Shown piece by piece: positions 40,118-52,682 of a DNA stretch of 64,000 bases (the stretch's first letter is position 1; every line of letters starts with the position of its first letter). The notes under the pieces were generated by a model. The model was given only the letters and a program-made list of their open reading frames with translations. It made no database searches and was not told where the DNA came from. Origin of the DNA: Hippopus hippopus (lineage: Eukaryota; Mollusca; Bivalvia; Cardiida; Cardiidae); contig OX328112.1 in assembly GCA_946811185.2 (NCBI GenBank), forward strand, positions 1,550,001 to 1,614,000. The letters are read 5' to 3'. The position numbers were made by a program, and so were the translations under genes.

Positions 40118-41811
40118 TTAGCTCACCTGAGCACAACGTGCTCAAGGGGAGCTTTTAGGACCATCCCGTGTCCGTTGTGCGTCGTCAACAATTCTTTAAA
40201 CATCAACTCCTCCTAAACCGCTGGGCCAATTTGGACCAAACATGGCTGGAATGTTCCGTGGGAGGTCCTCTTTAAAAATTATTCACCGAATTTGATTCCA
40301 TCAAAAACTCTGGTTGCCATGGCAACCAAATGGAATTTTCTAAGAAATTTTTTAAAAATCTTCTCCTCTGAAACCGTTAGTCAGATTTTGAAATAATTTC
40401 ACAGAGATGTTCCTTGGGTGACCCTTTTCAAAATTTGTTCGCGAAATTTTGATCCGTCAAGAAACATGGCTCTGGTGAATGGGGGCTACTTGCACTATAC
40501 AGAAATGAAGAAATTCTTAAAAATTCTTCTTCTCTGAAACGGCTTGTCAGATTTTAAAATAATTTCACTGAGATGTTCCTTAGGTGACCCTTTTTTAAAA
40601 TTGTTCACGAAATTTTGATCCGTCAAGAAACATGGCTCTGGTGAATGGGGGCTACTTGCACTACACGAAAATGAAGAAATTCTTAAAAATTCTTCTTCTC
40701 TGAAACGGCTCATCAGATTTTGAAATAATTTCACAGAAATGTTCCTTGGATGACCCTTTTTCAAAATTGTTCGCGAAATTTTGATCCGTCAAGAAACATG
40801 GCTCTGGTAAATGGGGGCTACTCGCACTATATGGCCATGAAGAAATTCTTCTCTGAAACCGCTGGTCAGATTTTGAAATAATTTCACGGAAATGTTCCTT
40901 TGGTGACCGTTTTCAAAAGTTGTTCGCAAAGTGCTGATTCGTCAAGAAACATGGCTCTGATGGGGGGGGGGGACCCACTTGCACTATATGGACATTAAGA
41001 AATTCTTAAAAATTCTTCTTCCCTGAAACGGCCAGTCAGATTTTGAAATAATTTCACAGAAATGTTTCTTGGGTGACCCTTTTCAAAAAGTGTTCGAGAA
41101 ATTTTGATCCATCAAGAAACATGGCTCTGATGGCTGTGGGCTATTTACACTATACAGACATGAAGAAATTCTTAAAAATGATTCTTCTCTGAAACCGCTG
41201 GTCAGATTTTGAAATCATTTCACAGAAGTGTTCCTTGGGTGACTGTTTTCAAAAATTGTTCACAAAATTGTGATCTGTCAAGAAACATGGCTCTGATGGT
41301 GGGGGCTATTAGCACTACAGGGACATGAAGAGGAATTTCTTAATTCTCTTCTCTGGAATGGCTGGTCAGATTTTGAAATAATTTCACAGAAATGTTGCTA
41401 GGGTGACCCTTTTCAAAAATTGTTAGAGAAACTTTATCCGTCAAAAAACAACAGCCAATTGTTGGCACCTTGTTCGACTTATGTTTTTAGTCACTATTGA
41501 GCATGTGTTTTTCTTCAAGAAATTGTCCTTGGGTGATCTATCAGTCACTATCGAGCATGTGTTTTTCTTCAAGAAATTGTCCTTGGGTGATCTATCCAAA
41601 AATTTATTTGCAGAATTCTGATTCATCAAAATTATTGCTGTGGTGATGATTGTAGGGGTGGTGACAGATTTTGACTTTTACAGGTGACCTTTTCAAAATT
41701 GCTTGGCAAAATAATGATTTTGTTTCCAAAGTTTCAATACCTCAAAAAAAATTGGCTATGGTCCTCTCAGAAATTCAGGTGAGCGATCCAGGGCCATCTT
41801 GGCCCTCTTGT
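40118..41811. mobile_element. HLE2/HINE-type element A1 (166-bp repeats)
   Basis: The 5' end AGCTCACCTGAGCACAACG contains the hairpin TGAGCACAACGTGCTCA. Near the 3' end GGTGAGC (inverse of GCTCACC) precedes the terminal hairpin GGGCCATCTTGGCCC and CTCTTGTT. Asymmetric inverted repeats with a 3' hairpin are typical of Helitron-like HLE2/Helentron elements. The centre is a tandem array with a period of about 166 bp (CAAGAAACATGGCTCTG at 40458, 40624, 40790, 40943, 41113, 41279). No coding gene. Confidence 0.65.
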
Positions 41812-42005
41812 TTTAATACTATGACTGATCAGTGTCAAGAATAAAAAACATACAAATACAAATTATTGTGAATACCATTAATTATTATAACTACTTAACT
41901 GTATTGTAATGATTTTTACAGACATGTTTTTTAAGTTTATAAATTTGCTTTGTTCAGTGATTTTCAGGGACTATACTTTGGCCGTGTTCTGGATTTCTTG
42001 GGTTC

Positions 42006-42734
42006 CTAGGCCCATATGGAATTGTTTGTCTTTTTCTTCGTTGGCCAGAAATCCACCACCTTTGCACAATGGGCTTCATCAAAACTAAGATCTCTTTCTG
42101 GCTTATTCTTTGCAAAATTATTGTGAAGCACAGACAAAAACAGTCTTACCCTGAACAGCTTGTCAACCCTTTGATCTGCATCATTGGCAACAAGATGCAA
42201 GTTTGAAAGAATTAGAAAGAATCTGCCTTTTGACATATAATTTCCAAAAAATTGGGTTTATGAAACTTCATTAGTACTTCAATAATCCTCTAAATTAGTT
42301 TTTCGAACTGTTCCCATGGCTATAACTAGCGCAATTAACTCCTTCATTTCGTCCATGGTTGTTTCAGTCCATTTTTGTAGATGGCTGTTATGCTTCAACC
42401 TGCCTTCATGAGTTTGGTCCTGCGCATATTTGTTTGTCATGTCACGAAGTAAAACCCACATGTTTTCGTCATAGAAGTAATTAAAAACCACAAGAGGACT
42501 TAAATCGTCTTTAGGTAAGGCTTCAATAAGTCCAGAGTCCTCAACAAACGGCATCAGTAGAGGTGGTGAGTCCATGTTGACCCACCCATTTTCTTTGTCA
42601 ACATCCATCTCGCAGTCTCTTTCAGATTGTCTCATCTCAAACTTGTTGACAGCGATGGCATCTATCAAAATTTCTTCAAGAATAATTTCTTCTTCACTTT
42701 TGAAAACATTAGGGAAAAAAATCTCTGTTAACAT
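42006..42734 (-). pseudogene. piggyBac transposase fragment (N-terminal half)
   Basis: Two stretches in the same frame separated by two stops: from LTEIFFPNVFKSEEE through SPLVVFNYFYDENMWVLL, TTMDEMKELIALVIAMGTV and NLEDY, then MSKGRFFLILSNLHLVAN, RLFLSVLHNNF and DLSFDEA. This is the N-terminal part and the first catalytic Asp region of a DDE_Tnp_1_7 (piggyBac) transposase. The rest is lost. It may be a relative of the source that moved the TTAA-bounded MITEs here. Confidence 0.75.
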
Positions 42735-42913
42735 TATATTGCACTATTCATCAACAAAATTTGAAAATTTAGACCAGTCCAACTTGAAACAATTTGCACA
42801 CAACAGATTTGATCTGTATCAAATGATCAGCTTTTTTTTTTGTTCAAATAAGAGCATACATTTATTGTTGGAAAAGAACAAAAAAGCTTGTTATTAAGGC
42901 AGCATTGGTTTTT

Positions 42914-44045
42914 TAGCTCCACTGGCCGAAGGCCAGCAGGCTTATGTCATGGCCTGTTGTCCGTCGTGCGTCCGTCCGTCCGTCCGTCCGTGCGTTAACT
43001 TTTTTTTAAAACGTCTTCTTCTCTGAAACTACCCATCCAATTTTGATGAAACTTCACAGAAATGATCCTGCCATGGTCCTCTTCAGAATTTCTTGAAAGA
43101 ATTTAATTCCTTCAAAAACTCTGGTTGCCATGGCAACAAAACTGAAAAATTTTGAAAATCTTTGAAAATCTTCTTGTCTGAAACCGTAAGGCCAAGGGCT
43201 ACCAAATTTGGCATGTAGCTTTATCTAGTGGACCTCTACCAAGTTTCTTCAATTTATAGCCCTGGGGTCAAAATTGGCCCCGCCCCAGGGGTTACAAGTT
43301 ATACATGGGCTTATTCAGGGAGAACTTTAAAATTCCTCTTCTACCTAGCCATAGGGCCTAGAGCTACCAAATTTGGCATGTAGCTTTATCTAGTGGACCT
43401 CTGCCAAAATTGTTCAAATTATAGCCCTGGGGTCAAATTAGGCCCTGCCCGGGGGTAACAAGTTTTACATGGGCTTATATAACAAGTTTTACATGGGCTT
43501 GTATAGGGAGAACTTTAAAATTCTTCTTTGACCTAGCCATGGGGCCTAGGGCGACCAAATTTGGCATGTAGCTTTATCTAGTGGACCTGTACCAAGGGTG
43601 TCCAAATTATAGCCGAGGGTCAAATTTGACTTCGCTCCGGGGGGTAACATGTTTTACATGGGCGGGCTTATATAGGAAAATCTTTCGCATCTAGCTATAA
43701 GGGCTAGGGCTATCAAATTTTGCATTTAGCTTTATCTAGGGGGTCTCTATCAAGGGTGCCCAAATTGAGAAAAATTTGAAAATCTTCTTGTTTATAACAT
43801 TCAAGAACTGAATTATTTGGTATGGAGCTTTATATTGTGGACCTCCACCAGGATTCAAATAATTATAGCTTTGCGATCAAAATTGGCTTTGCCCATGGAT
43901 CACAACTTTCTCGTAGGATTAGATAGAAAAATGTTTGCATGTCCTCGTGTTTGAAATCAATTTGCTGAATATTGTAATGTTTGGCTTGTAGTGTTTTTAC
44001 TTAATAGCCAGTGGAGCGATACAGGGCCATCATGGCCCTCTAATT
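42914..44045. mobile_element. HLE2/HINE-type element B
   Basis: The 5' end AGCTCCACTGGCCGAAGGCC carries the hairpin CTGGCCGAAGGCCAG. Near the 3' end CCAGTGGAGC (inverse of GCTCCACTGG) precedes hairpin GGGCCATCATGGCCC and CTCTAAT. A microsatellite of GTCC lies at 42968-42990. The centre has diverged tandem units with CCAAATTTGGCATGTAGC and TTTATCTAGTGGACCT (period about 170-190 bp). Confidence 0.6.
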
Positions 44046-44046
44046 G

Positions 44047-45539
44047 TAGCTCACCTGAGCACAACGTGCTCAAGGAGAGCTTTTAGGATCACCTGGTGTC
44101 CGTCGTCAACAATTCTTTAAACATCAACTCCACCTAAACCGCTGGGCCAATTTGGACCAAACTTGGCTGGAATGTTCCTTGGGAGGTCCTCTTTAAGAAT
44201 TGTTCACAGAATTTGATTCCATCAAAAACTCTGGTTGCCATGGCAACCAAATGGAATTTTCTAAGAAATTCTTTAAAAATCTTCTCCTCTGAAACCGCTA
44301 GTCAGATTTTGAAATAATTTCACAGAGATGTTCCTTGGGTGACCCTTGTCAAAATTGTTCGCGAAATTTTGATCCATCAAGAAACATGGCTCTGGTGAAT
44401 AGGGACTACTTACACTACACGGAAATGAAGAAATTCTTAAAAATTCTTCTTCTCTGAAACGGCTCGTCAGATTTTGAAGTAATTTCACAGAGATGTTCCT
44501 TAGGTGACCCTTTTCAAAAACTGTTCGCGAAATTTTGATCCATCAAGAAACATGGCTCTGGTGAATGGGGGCTACTTGCACTATATGGACATGAAGAAAT
44601 TCTTAAAAATTCTTCTTTTCTGAAACCGCTGGTCAGATTTTGAAATAATTTCACAGAGATGTTCCTAGGGTGACCCTTTTCAAAATTTGTTCGCGAAATT
44701 TTGATCCGTCAAGAAACATGGCTCTGGTGAATGGGGGCTACTTGCACTATACAGACATGAAGAAATTCTTAAAAATTCTTCTTCTCTGAAATGGCTGGTC
44801 AGATTTTGAAATAATTTCACATAGATGTTCCTTGGGTGACCCTTTTCAAAAACTGTTCACAAAATTTTGATCCGTCAAGAAACATGGCTCTGGTGAATGG
44901 GGGCTACTTGCACTATACAGAAATAAAGAAATTCTTAAAAATTCTTCTTCTCTGAAACCGCTTGTCAGATTTTGAAATAATTTCACAGCAATGTTCCTTG
45001 GGTGACTCTTTTCAAAAATTGTTCACAAAATTGTGATCTGTCAAGAAACATGGCTCTGATGGTGGGGGCTATTTGCACTACAGGGGCATGAAGAGGAATT
45101 TCTTAATTCTTCTTCTCTGGAACGGCTGGTCAGATTTTGAAATAATTTCACAGAAATGTTGCTGGGGTGACCCTTTTCAAAACTTGTTAGGGAAATTTTT
45201 ATCCGTCGAAAAACAACAGCCAATTGTTGGCACCTGCATGTGGTGCTCTTGTTCGACTTATGTTTTTAGTCACTAGCGAGCATGTGTTTTTCTTCAAGAA
45301 ATTGTCCTTGGGTGATCTATCCAAAAATTTATTTGCAGAATTCTGATTCATCAAATTTATTGCTGTGGTGATGATTGTAGGGGTGGTGACAGATTTTGAA
45401 ATGACATTTACAGGTGACCTTTTCAAAATTGCTTGGCAAAATAATGATTTTGTTTCCAAAGTTTCAATACCTCAAAATAAATTGGCTATGTTCCTCTCAA
45501 AAATTCAGGTGAGCGATACAGGGCCATCTTGGCCCTCTT

Positions 45540-45541
<2 letters not shown>
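44047..45541. mobile_element. HLE2/HINE-type element A2
   Basis: Starts AGCTCACCTGAGCACAACG two bases after the end of element B and ends GGGCCATCTTGGCCCTCTTG at a long T-run. The interior repeats the 166-bp unit of A1 and A4. No coding gene. Confidence 0.65.

Positions 45542-45573
<32 letters not shown>
45542..45573. repeat. Poly-T tract
   Basis: About 32 consecutive T residues next to the 3' end of element A2, probably the expanded T-rich target of that insertion. Confidence 0.9.
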
Positions 45574-45575
<2 letters not shown>

Positions 45576-46199
45576 TTCGACTGCAAGAGATTTTGTCATA
45601 AAAACAGCCAAATTTATTTTTCTACGGACTAAACAAAATGTGACGAGACTCCCCAGGTGTTCTAGAAACAACCGTTACTACATGCAATAAGGCACTATTA
45701 GCTAATATAAAGCAGGTATGATATTGGCTTAATACGTGGACATTTTGTTTGATTGGAGGTCAGCCTGCTACCAGGTATAAATTTCTTGGGGCAGAACAGT
45801 TGTAAGTGTGTACAGTAAACACATGCATTACAACCTTCTCCCTTTGAATGATCCACACATTATGTCATACCCCTAATCCAAATTTTACTGCAAACGTTTT
45901 TACCTGCTACAAGAATGAAATCTTGTTGACAAACAGCATGTTATATACTTTTGGTTGTTCTACTTTACTCTGCTGATGGTAAGAAGGCAGTTTTCAAAAT
46001 GTTGTGCAGATAGTGTAGATAGACATCAGACTAAACAGAATGTGGCTTCTGATCTTGGATCTAGATCATCCACTGCAGAAACACGACTTAACTCAAATTA
46101 GAAAGCTACTTCTTTTTGGTCCAGAAAGGTAATAAAATATTGAAAACATGTATTTCAAGATAGAAAAGACAGTTTATTTTGCTCTTAGCAGGATAAGGG
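45574..46199. other. Intergenic
   Basis: No gene recognised. A worn palindrome-B copy lies at about 46010-46065 (CAGATAGTGTAGATAGACAT). Confidence 0.4.
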
Positions 46200-46460
46200 T
46201 TAAACAATGTTTGAAGTTTGAGTGAGTTCAGTGTAAAGATGTATCTGCTCATCTTCGTTGAGAGCATCACCATACTGTGCACAGTCTGTTTTACCATTTT
46301 TACATATCAAATTCGACACAGTATCTCGAAGAAGCCTCACACTTCTGATAAATGTTTTGATTCCAAATATATGAGGCTTCATTGGACTGTAAACACAAAA
46401 AAGTATGTGTCCTTTGATAGGACAAAGTCCTTGATCAAATGACAAGTCCATGTTTGGTTT
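46200..46460 (-). pseudogene. piggyBac transposase fragment (DDE core)
   Basis: Encodes DLSFDQGLCPIKGHILFCVY followed by SPMKPHIFGIKTF, which matches the first catalytic region of piggyBac transposases (L..DE....F.GR..F..Y.P.KP.K.GIK). The catalytic position reads D-Q rather than D-E. It overlaps in content the end of the 42006-42734 fragment, so they come from different copies. Confidence 0.6.
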
Positions 46461-46936
46461 CTATTGAAGGAAGTTCATTTTCAGCATTTGCACAAAAGGT
46501 CTCACCTTTGTTACGAACCAAGCGTAACAAGAAAGAAAAACCAGCAACAAGCTTTTAACAATAACATGTATTATTGAACGGAAAAAAAAATATACAATAA
46601 AATTGAAGTTAGAATGAAACTTTGACAATCTTCAATCTAAGAACAAGAAATAGAATAAGTCCCTCAAAATTTTAGAATTATTTTTAGAGTACAAAAAGTA
46701 TGAAATTTCTGGTTCCTAAAACCTAAATTAACAATAGTTTTAATTTGCAAATACGAGGGCTGTTCGATATGTAATGTGTATTGTACCACAGCGCGATAAC
46801 GCTTTCAACGATTTTGTGGATGATGATACGCTTGAATAGCTCTATTCAATACCTTATAAACACGAGCCTTTAGCTCCACATAGTTTTAAACTTATAGTCA
46901 TTTCAATAGAGCTAGTCGTTGACCACTGTTGTAAAA

Positions 46937-49660
46937 ATGGTTGGGAAACGGATTAAGAATATTGAAGAAATTAGAGCTTATATAAAAATTTGCACAAAAC
47001 TCGGTCATTGGGTAATGCAGATTTTTACTGAATTGGGGGAAGTTTATGGGTCTGATAAGGTATCTTATGAGACAGTTCGTAGTTGGAGAAAGAAATTTCT
47101 GACTGGCACAGAGTCTGTCACAGATGCAGCAAAATCTGGCCGACCGGTGACTTTAACAGGCAAAGCAAATGTCTCAAAAGTCAGGGAAATAATTGAAAGT
47201 GATGGCAGATACATGATTCGTGATATTGTCAACGCTGTTGGCATATCGCTATCGCGGGTGCATTTCATTTTGAAGCGTATTTTGAAAGTACAAAAGATTT
47301 CTGCCAGATGGATACCACATATATTGACAGATGACCAAAAACGGGTATGAGTACAAACCGCTAAGCAATTGCTCAAAATGTTTCCCAAATTCAATTAAAG
47401 ACAATTTGCAAACATTGTTACTGGTGACGAAACATGGGTTCACTATTTTGAACCAGTAAGAAAAATTGGAAACAAAATATGGCTAACTAAACATGGTAGA
47501 AGGCCTGTAGTTGCCAAAAGAAGCATAAGCACAAAGAAGGTTCTTTATTGCATATACTTCTCATGTGATGGTATAGCCGTACAAATCCTGGTGCCAAAGG
47601 GCAAAAGTGCTACAGGTTGGTATTACCGAGATGTTATACTAAAAAAGGTCAAGAAATATTATATTAAACGACGCCCTGTGTCAGGATTTAGGCATGTTCG
47701 TCTACTTTATGATAATGCTCCATCACATACATCTGAGCTTGTGAAGCAATTTTTGAAGTCGGAGAAGGTTACAGTCTTGCCACACCCACCTTACTCTCCA
47801 GATCTAGCCCCATGCGACTTTTTCCTTTTTATACGCCCGTCGAAGACGGGACGTATTATGGGATCACCCGTGGCGGGTGGGCGGCGTCCCCATTCTTTGT
47901 CAGGAGCATATCTCCAAAACTATACTAGCTACGGTTATGAAATTTCATGGGTGGATAGATCTCATCAAGGCGGAGTGCAGTGCACAGGAATCATAACTCT
48001 CGCTTGCTTAATTTTTGAGTTATTGCCCTTTGTTGTTTTTCATACTTGAATTTTGTCCGGAGCATATCTCCAAAATATACTAGCTACAGCTATGAAATTT
48101 CATGGGTGGATAGATCTCATCAAGACGGAGTACAGTGCACAGGAATCATAACTCTTGCTTGCTTAATTTTTGAGTTATTGCCCTTTGTTGTTTTTCATAC
48201 TTGAATTTTGTCAGGAGCATATCTCCAAGACTATACTAGCTAAGGTTATGAAACTTCATGGGTGGATAGATCTCATCAAGGGGGAGTGCAGTGCACAGGA
48301 ATCATAACTCTTGCTTCCTTAATTTTTGAGTTATTGCCCTTTGTTGTTTTTCACACTTGAATTTTGTCCGGAGCATATCTCCAAGACTATACTAGCTAAG
48401 GTTATGAAACTTCATGGGTGGATAGATCTTATCAAGGGGTAGTGCAGTGCACAGGAATCATAACTCTTGCTTCCTTAATTTTTGAGTTATTTCCCTTTAT
48501 TTATATTCATACTTGAATTTTGTCCAAAGCGTATCTCCAAAACTATGCTAGCTACGGTTATGAAACTTCATGGGTGGATAGATCTCATTAAGGGGGAGTG
48601 CAGTGCGAAAGAACCATAACTCTACCTCGTGCTGTCTTTGAGTTATTTCCCTTTGATCGTCATTTTTACAGCATTTTCTGCTTGTCCGGAGCATAACTTT
48701 GTCATCTCCATTCCGATTGACTTGAAACTTGGCATGTGTGTTTGTTGCAATAATACGGAGTGCAGTGCAAAAGAACCATAACTCTACCTCGTGCTGTCTG
48801 AGTTATTTCCCTTTGATCGTCATTTTTACAGCATTTTCTGCTTGTCCGGAGCATAACTTTGTCATCTCCAGTCCGATTGACTTGAAACTTGGCATGTGTG
48901 TTTGTTGCAATAATACGGAGTGCAGTGCAAAAGAACCATAACTCTACCTCATGCTGTCTGAGTTATTTCCCTTTGATCATCATTTTTACAGCATTTTCTG
49001 CTTGTCCGGAGCATAACTTTGTCATCTCTAGTCCGATTGACTTGAAACTTGGCATGTGTGTTAGTTGCAATAATACGGATTGCAGTGCAAAAGAACCATA
49101 ACTCTACTTCGTGCTGTCTTTGAGTTATTTCCCTTTGATCATCATTTTTACAGCATTTTCTGCTTGTCTGGAGCATAATTTTGTCATCTCCAGTCCGATT
49201 GACTTGAAAATTGGTATGCCTGTTTGTTGCAATATTACGGAGTACAGTGCGCAAGAAAAATAACTCTACCTAGTGCAGATTTTGAGTAATTCCACTTTGA
49301 TCTTCATTTTTACAGTATTTCTTGCTTGTCTGGAACGGAACTTTGTCACCTCAAGTCAAATTTACTTGACACTTGGTAAACATGTTTGTTGCATTACCTG
49401 CCCTTTACGATTATTATACCCCTTGACAACTGGCGGTGGGACGGGCGTATCTTGCGACAATTTGCCGCTCTTGTTCCAAAACTTGAAAAGTTCTTATCTG
49501 GTCATCATTACAAGTCCGGACAAGCCCTTGGCTCAGCCATCAGTCAGTGCCTCAGAGGTCTACTTAAATCAGCGTACAGTGACGCATTTCAGAAATGGAT
49601 TCAGTGATTGAAATTATGTATTTCAAACTGCAGAGAATACTTTGAAGGGACGTAATGTTC
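46937..49660 (+). pseudogene. mariner transposase pseudogene
   Basis: The helix-turn-helix half (residues of KNIEEIRAYIKICTKLGHWV; SYETVRSWRKKF; AKSGRP) is followed by TGDETWVHYFEP, LLYDNAPSHTSELVKQFL and HPPYSPDLAPCDFFLF, giving the D,D34D catalytic triad of mariner (the last D is that of APCD). Three stops lie in the same frame: a TGA at 47348-47350 and a TAA near 47396 before GDETWV, and a TGA at about 49605 before LKLCISNCREYFEG. The TGAs look like CGA decay. A 1,645-bp Helitron-like insertion separates CDFFLF from PKLEKFLSGHHYKS. The protein cannot be made. Confidence 0.85.
47831..49475. mobile_element. HLE2/HINE-type element C inside mariner
   Basis: The 5' end ATACGCCCGTCGAAGACGGG contains a hairpin. 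Near the 3' end GGGACGGGCGTAT (inverse of ATACGCCCGTC) precedes a worn hairpin GCGACAATTTGCCGC and CTCTTGTT. Two internal arrays: about 155-bp units with GGAGCATATCTCCAAA (47904-48530) and 160-bp units with GGAGCATAACTTTGTCATC (48678-49330). Removing it exactly restores the mariner frame with no duplicated target, as expected for T|T insertion of this class. Confidence 0.75.
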
Positions 49661-49901
49661 ATTTCAATATTTGAGTCGAATGCTTTTGAGATATCGTACA
49701 ATACACATTACATATCGAACAACCCTCATAGATATGAGCAACCTGTTTAAGAAATAAATAATCCAACTTACAGTTCTGTATTCCGATCGAATGAATTTTA
49801 ATCCAACACTTTCACTAATGCTGTATCAAAGCCACAAGGCTAAGTTCAAAAATCCCAATCCATCAAGTAAGTCACTCCTATTTATATCAGCTTGGAAAAT
49901 T

Positions 49902-50863
49902 CTAGATTAGTCTTTCTAGAAAGATGACAACAAGTATGGCTTTTATTTTATCAAAAGCTTTTTGACAAACATCATTCCATGTAAATTTTTTGCATTTGCT
50001 GAGAAGACTTGTCAGTGGCTCAGCAATGATAGAAAAATTACCACAGAATTTCCTGTAGTAACCAGCCATACCAAGAAAACTCATAAGTTGTCTTTTGCAT
50101 GTAGGTACAGGGAAATCAGAAATAGCTTTTACTTTAGCTTCTACGGGTTTTACCTCTCCTTGTCCAACAATATGACCTAAAAACTAGCATGACAAAATTC
50201 ACTTTTAACAAGATTAATAGTTAGCTTGGCGTAACTCAGTCTGTCAAAAAATTCTCTAATAGTCTCTAGGTATTGATCCCAATCATCGCTGTGAATGATG
50301 ACATCATCAATGTAGGACCTACAGTCATCCAATCCAGATTGATAAGACGTTGAAATGTTGCCGGTGAGTTTTTCATCCCAAACGGAATAACTTTGTACTG
50401 ATAAAGTCCATCAGGGGTTACAAACGCAGAAATCTCTTTAGCTTTTTCAGTGAGAGGAATTTGCCAAAATCCTTTTAGAAGATCAAATTTGGTTACATAT
50501 TTTGCATGACCAATGTTGTCAATGCAGTCATCTACTCTTGGCACTGGAAACGAATCAGTTTTGGTCACAGTATTAACTTTTCTATAATCAGTGCACATAC
50601 AAAAAGTTCCATCTGGCTTTGGTACAAGAATACAGGGAGAACTCCATTCACTTTGACTTGGTTCAATAAAATCATTGTCCAATAAATACTTGATTTCCTC
50701 TTTAAGATGTTCCAGTTTCTCGGGATTCATTCGATATGGATGTTGTTTCACTGGTTTAGAATTTTCAATGCCCACACCATGGTATATGGTATCTGTCCAT
50801 GTTGGAATATCAGGAAACAGGTGCTCATATTCAGCAATTAACTTTTTTAATTCATTTTTTTAA
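49902..50863 (-). pseudogene. Ty3/Gypsy reverse transcriptase fragment
   Basis: On the minus strand: EYEHLFPD linker, KPVKQHPYRMNPEKLEHLKE, SPCILVPKPDGTFCMCTDYR, TKFDLLKGFWQIPL and GMKNSPATFQRL. A frameshift near 50330 then moves the frame before YIDDVIIH (the catalytic YxDD) and, beyond it, MSFLGMAGYYRKFCGNFS. The element is cut near 49900, losing RNase H and integrase; no LTRs are seen. A further worn piece of the upstream linker extends to about 50990. Confidence 0.8.
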
Positions 50864-51099
50864 TTTTTTTTGTCATTATCTAAATATGAAAGTTTTTTAT
50901 CTAAATTTCTTAAAATGTCAGAATTCTGAAGTTTTGAACAAACAGGGTTAGACTTATCAAAATTCAATTCTTCACAATTCATGTCTTCATGGTTAATATG
51001 GTTTTGATTTTGAGGGACTTAGGAAACTATATTTGTGGCGAAATATTTGTATTATCTCTATCAACATATTCTTTTAAAATATTAATATGGCATAATTAT

Positions 51100-52680
51100 G
51101 CCTCCCCCCGTCAGGGTCAGGAGACATATTGTTTTTCCCCGTGCGTCCGTATGTCTCTTTCTCAGCTAGCTGTTGTGGATTTCCGAGAGAAATCCAAGGA
51201 CATCCTCTTCTAGCTGTTGTGGATTTCCGAGACAAATCCAAGTACATCCTCAGCTAGCTGTTGTGGATTTCCGAGAGAAATCCAAGCACTCCCTCAGCTA
51301 GCTGTTGTGGATTTCCGAGAGAAATCATAGCACTCATTCAGCTAGCACTCCGCAGCTAGCAGTTGTGGATTTCCGAGAGTTATCCAAGCACTCTCTGAGC
51401 TAGCTATTGTGTATTTCTGAGAGAAATTCAAGCACTGCCTCAGCTAGCTGTTGTGGATTTCCAAGAGAAATCCAAGCACTCCCTCAGCTAGCTGTTGTGG
51501 ATTTTTGAGAGAAATCCAAGCACTCCCTCAGCTAGCATTCTGCAGCTAGCAGTTATCAATTTCCAAGCGAGATCCAAGCACTGTCTTAGCTAGCCGTTAC
51601 AGATTCTGAGAGAAATCCAAGCACTATTTCAGGGAGCTGTTGCAGATTTCCAAGAGAAATCCAAGCACTGTCTTAGCTAGCTATTTGGGATTTCTGAGAG
51701 AAATCCAAGCATTTCCACAGCTGTTGTGGATTTCTGAGAGAAATCCAAGCACTCCCTCAGCTAGCTGTTGTGGATTGCCTAGAGAAATCCAAGCACTCCC
51801 TCAGGTAGCACTCTGCAGCTAGCAGTTATCAGTTTACGAGTGAAATCCAAGTAATGTCTTAGCTAGCTGTTACAGATTCTGAGAGAAATCCAAGCACTAT
51901 CTCGGGAAGCTGTTGTAGATTTCCAAGAGAAATCCAAGCACTGTCTTAGCTAGCTGTTGTGGATTTCCGAGAGAAATCAAAGCACTCCCTCAGCTAGCTG
52001 TTGTGGATTTCCGAGAGAAATCCAAGCACTACCTCAGCTAGCTGTTGTGGATCTCCAAGAGAAATCCAAGCACTCCCTCAGGTAGCACTCTGCAGCTAGC
52101 AGTTGTCAATTTCCAAGAGAAATCCAAACTCTGTCTTAGCTAGCTTTTACGATTCCGAGAGAAATCCAAGCACTCTCTCAGCAAGCTGTTGTAGATTTCC
52201 AAGAGAAATCCAAGCACTGCCTCAGCTAGGTATTGTGGATTTCCGAGAGAAATCCAAGCACTCCCTCAGCTAGCTGTTCATGATTTCCAAGAGAAATCCA
52301 AGCACTCCCTCAGCTAGCTGTTGTGGATTTCCGAGAAAAATCCAAGCACTCCCTCAGGTAGCACTCTGCAGCTAGCAGTTGTCAATTTCGGAGAGAAATC
52401 CAAGCACTCTTAGCTAGCTGTTACGGATTCTGAGAGAAATCCAAGCACTCTCAGCAAGCTGTTGAAGATTTCCAAGAGAAATCCCAGCACTCCCTCAGCT
52501 AGTTGTTGTGGATTTCTGAGAGAAATCCAAGCACTTCCCCAGCTTGCAGTTGTCACTATCCAAGAGAAATCCATTTACTCTTTTGGCCGGCTCTTGTGGA
52601 TTTCTGAGAGAAAGCACTCTGAAATGTTGCTAACAGTTGTGGACGGAGACCTTGGATTTCTCTTAGAAATTCACAAATCC
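51100..52680. repeat. Minisatellite, 44-bp GCTAGC unit
   Basis: Unit: AGCTAGCTGTTGTGGATTTC + CGAGAGAAATCCAAGCACTC + CCTC. About 30 units with variants (GTTACGGATTCTG, GCAGCTAGCAGTTGTCAATT) that recur in a set order, a higher-order arrangement of several units. The first 70 bp (GCCTCCCCCCGTCAGGGTCA) look like the end of another repeat. A continuation lies at 54000-54320, beyond an inserted element. Confidence 0.85.
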
Positions 52681-52682
52681 AG

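Larger units (their letters stand above)
46754..49728 (+). mobile_element. mariner element, decayed and interrupted
   Basis: The inverted ends GAGGGCTGTTCGATATGTAA (left, from 46755) and TTACATATCGAACAACCCTC (right) are each flanked by TA (46752-46753 and 49729-49730). The transposase reads in one frame from 46919 or 46937 to about 49660, broken by three stops and one 1,645-bp insertion. Confidence 0.85.

Noticed and set aside
40495..45223. Minus-strand frames with repeated MKKGHPRNISVKLFQNL phrases
   Set aside because: They follow the 166-bp repeats of elements A1, A2 and A4 and are interrupted unit by unit.
48729..49254. Paired 70-codon frames starting MACVFVAIIRSAVQKNHNS
   Set aside because: Translations of the 160-bp tandem repeats in element C.
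51100..52680. CRISPR array
   Set aside because: Direct repeats run head to tail with no unique spacers, in an animal genome, with no cas genes.
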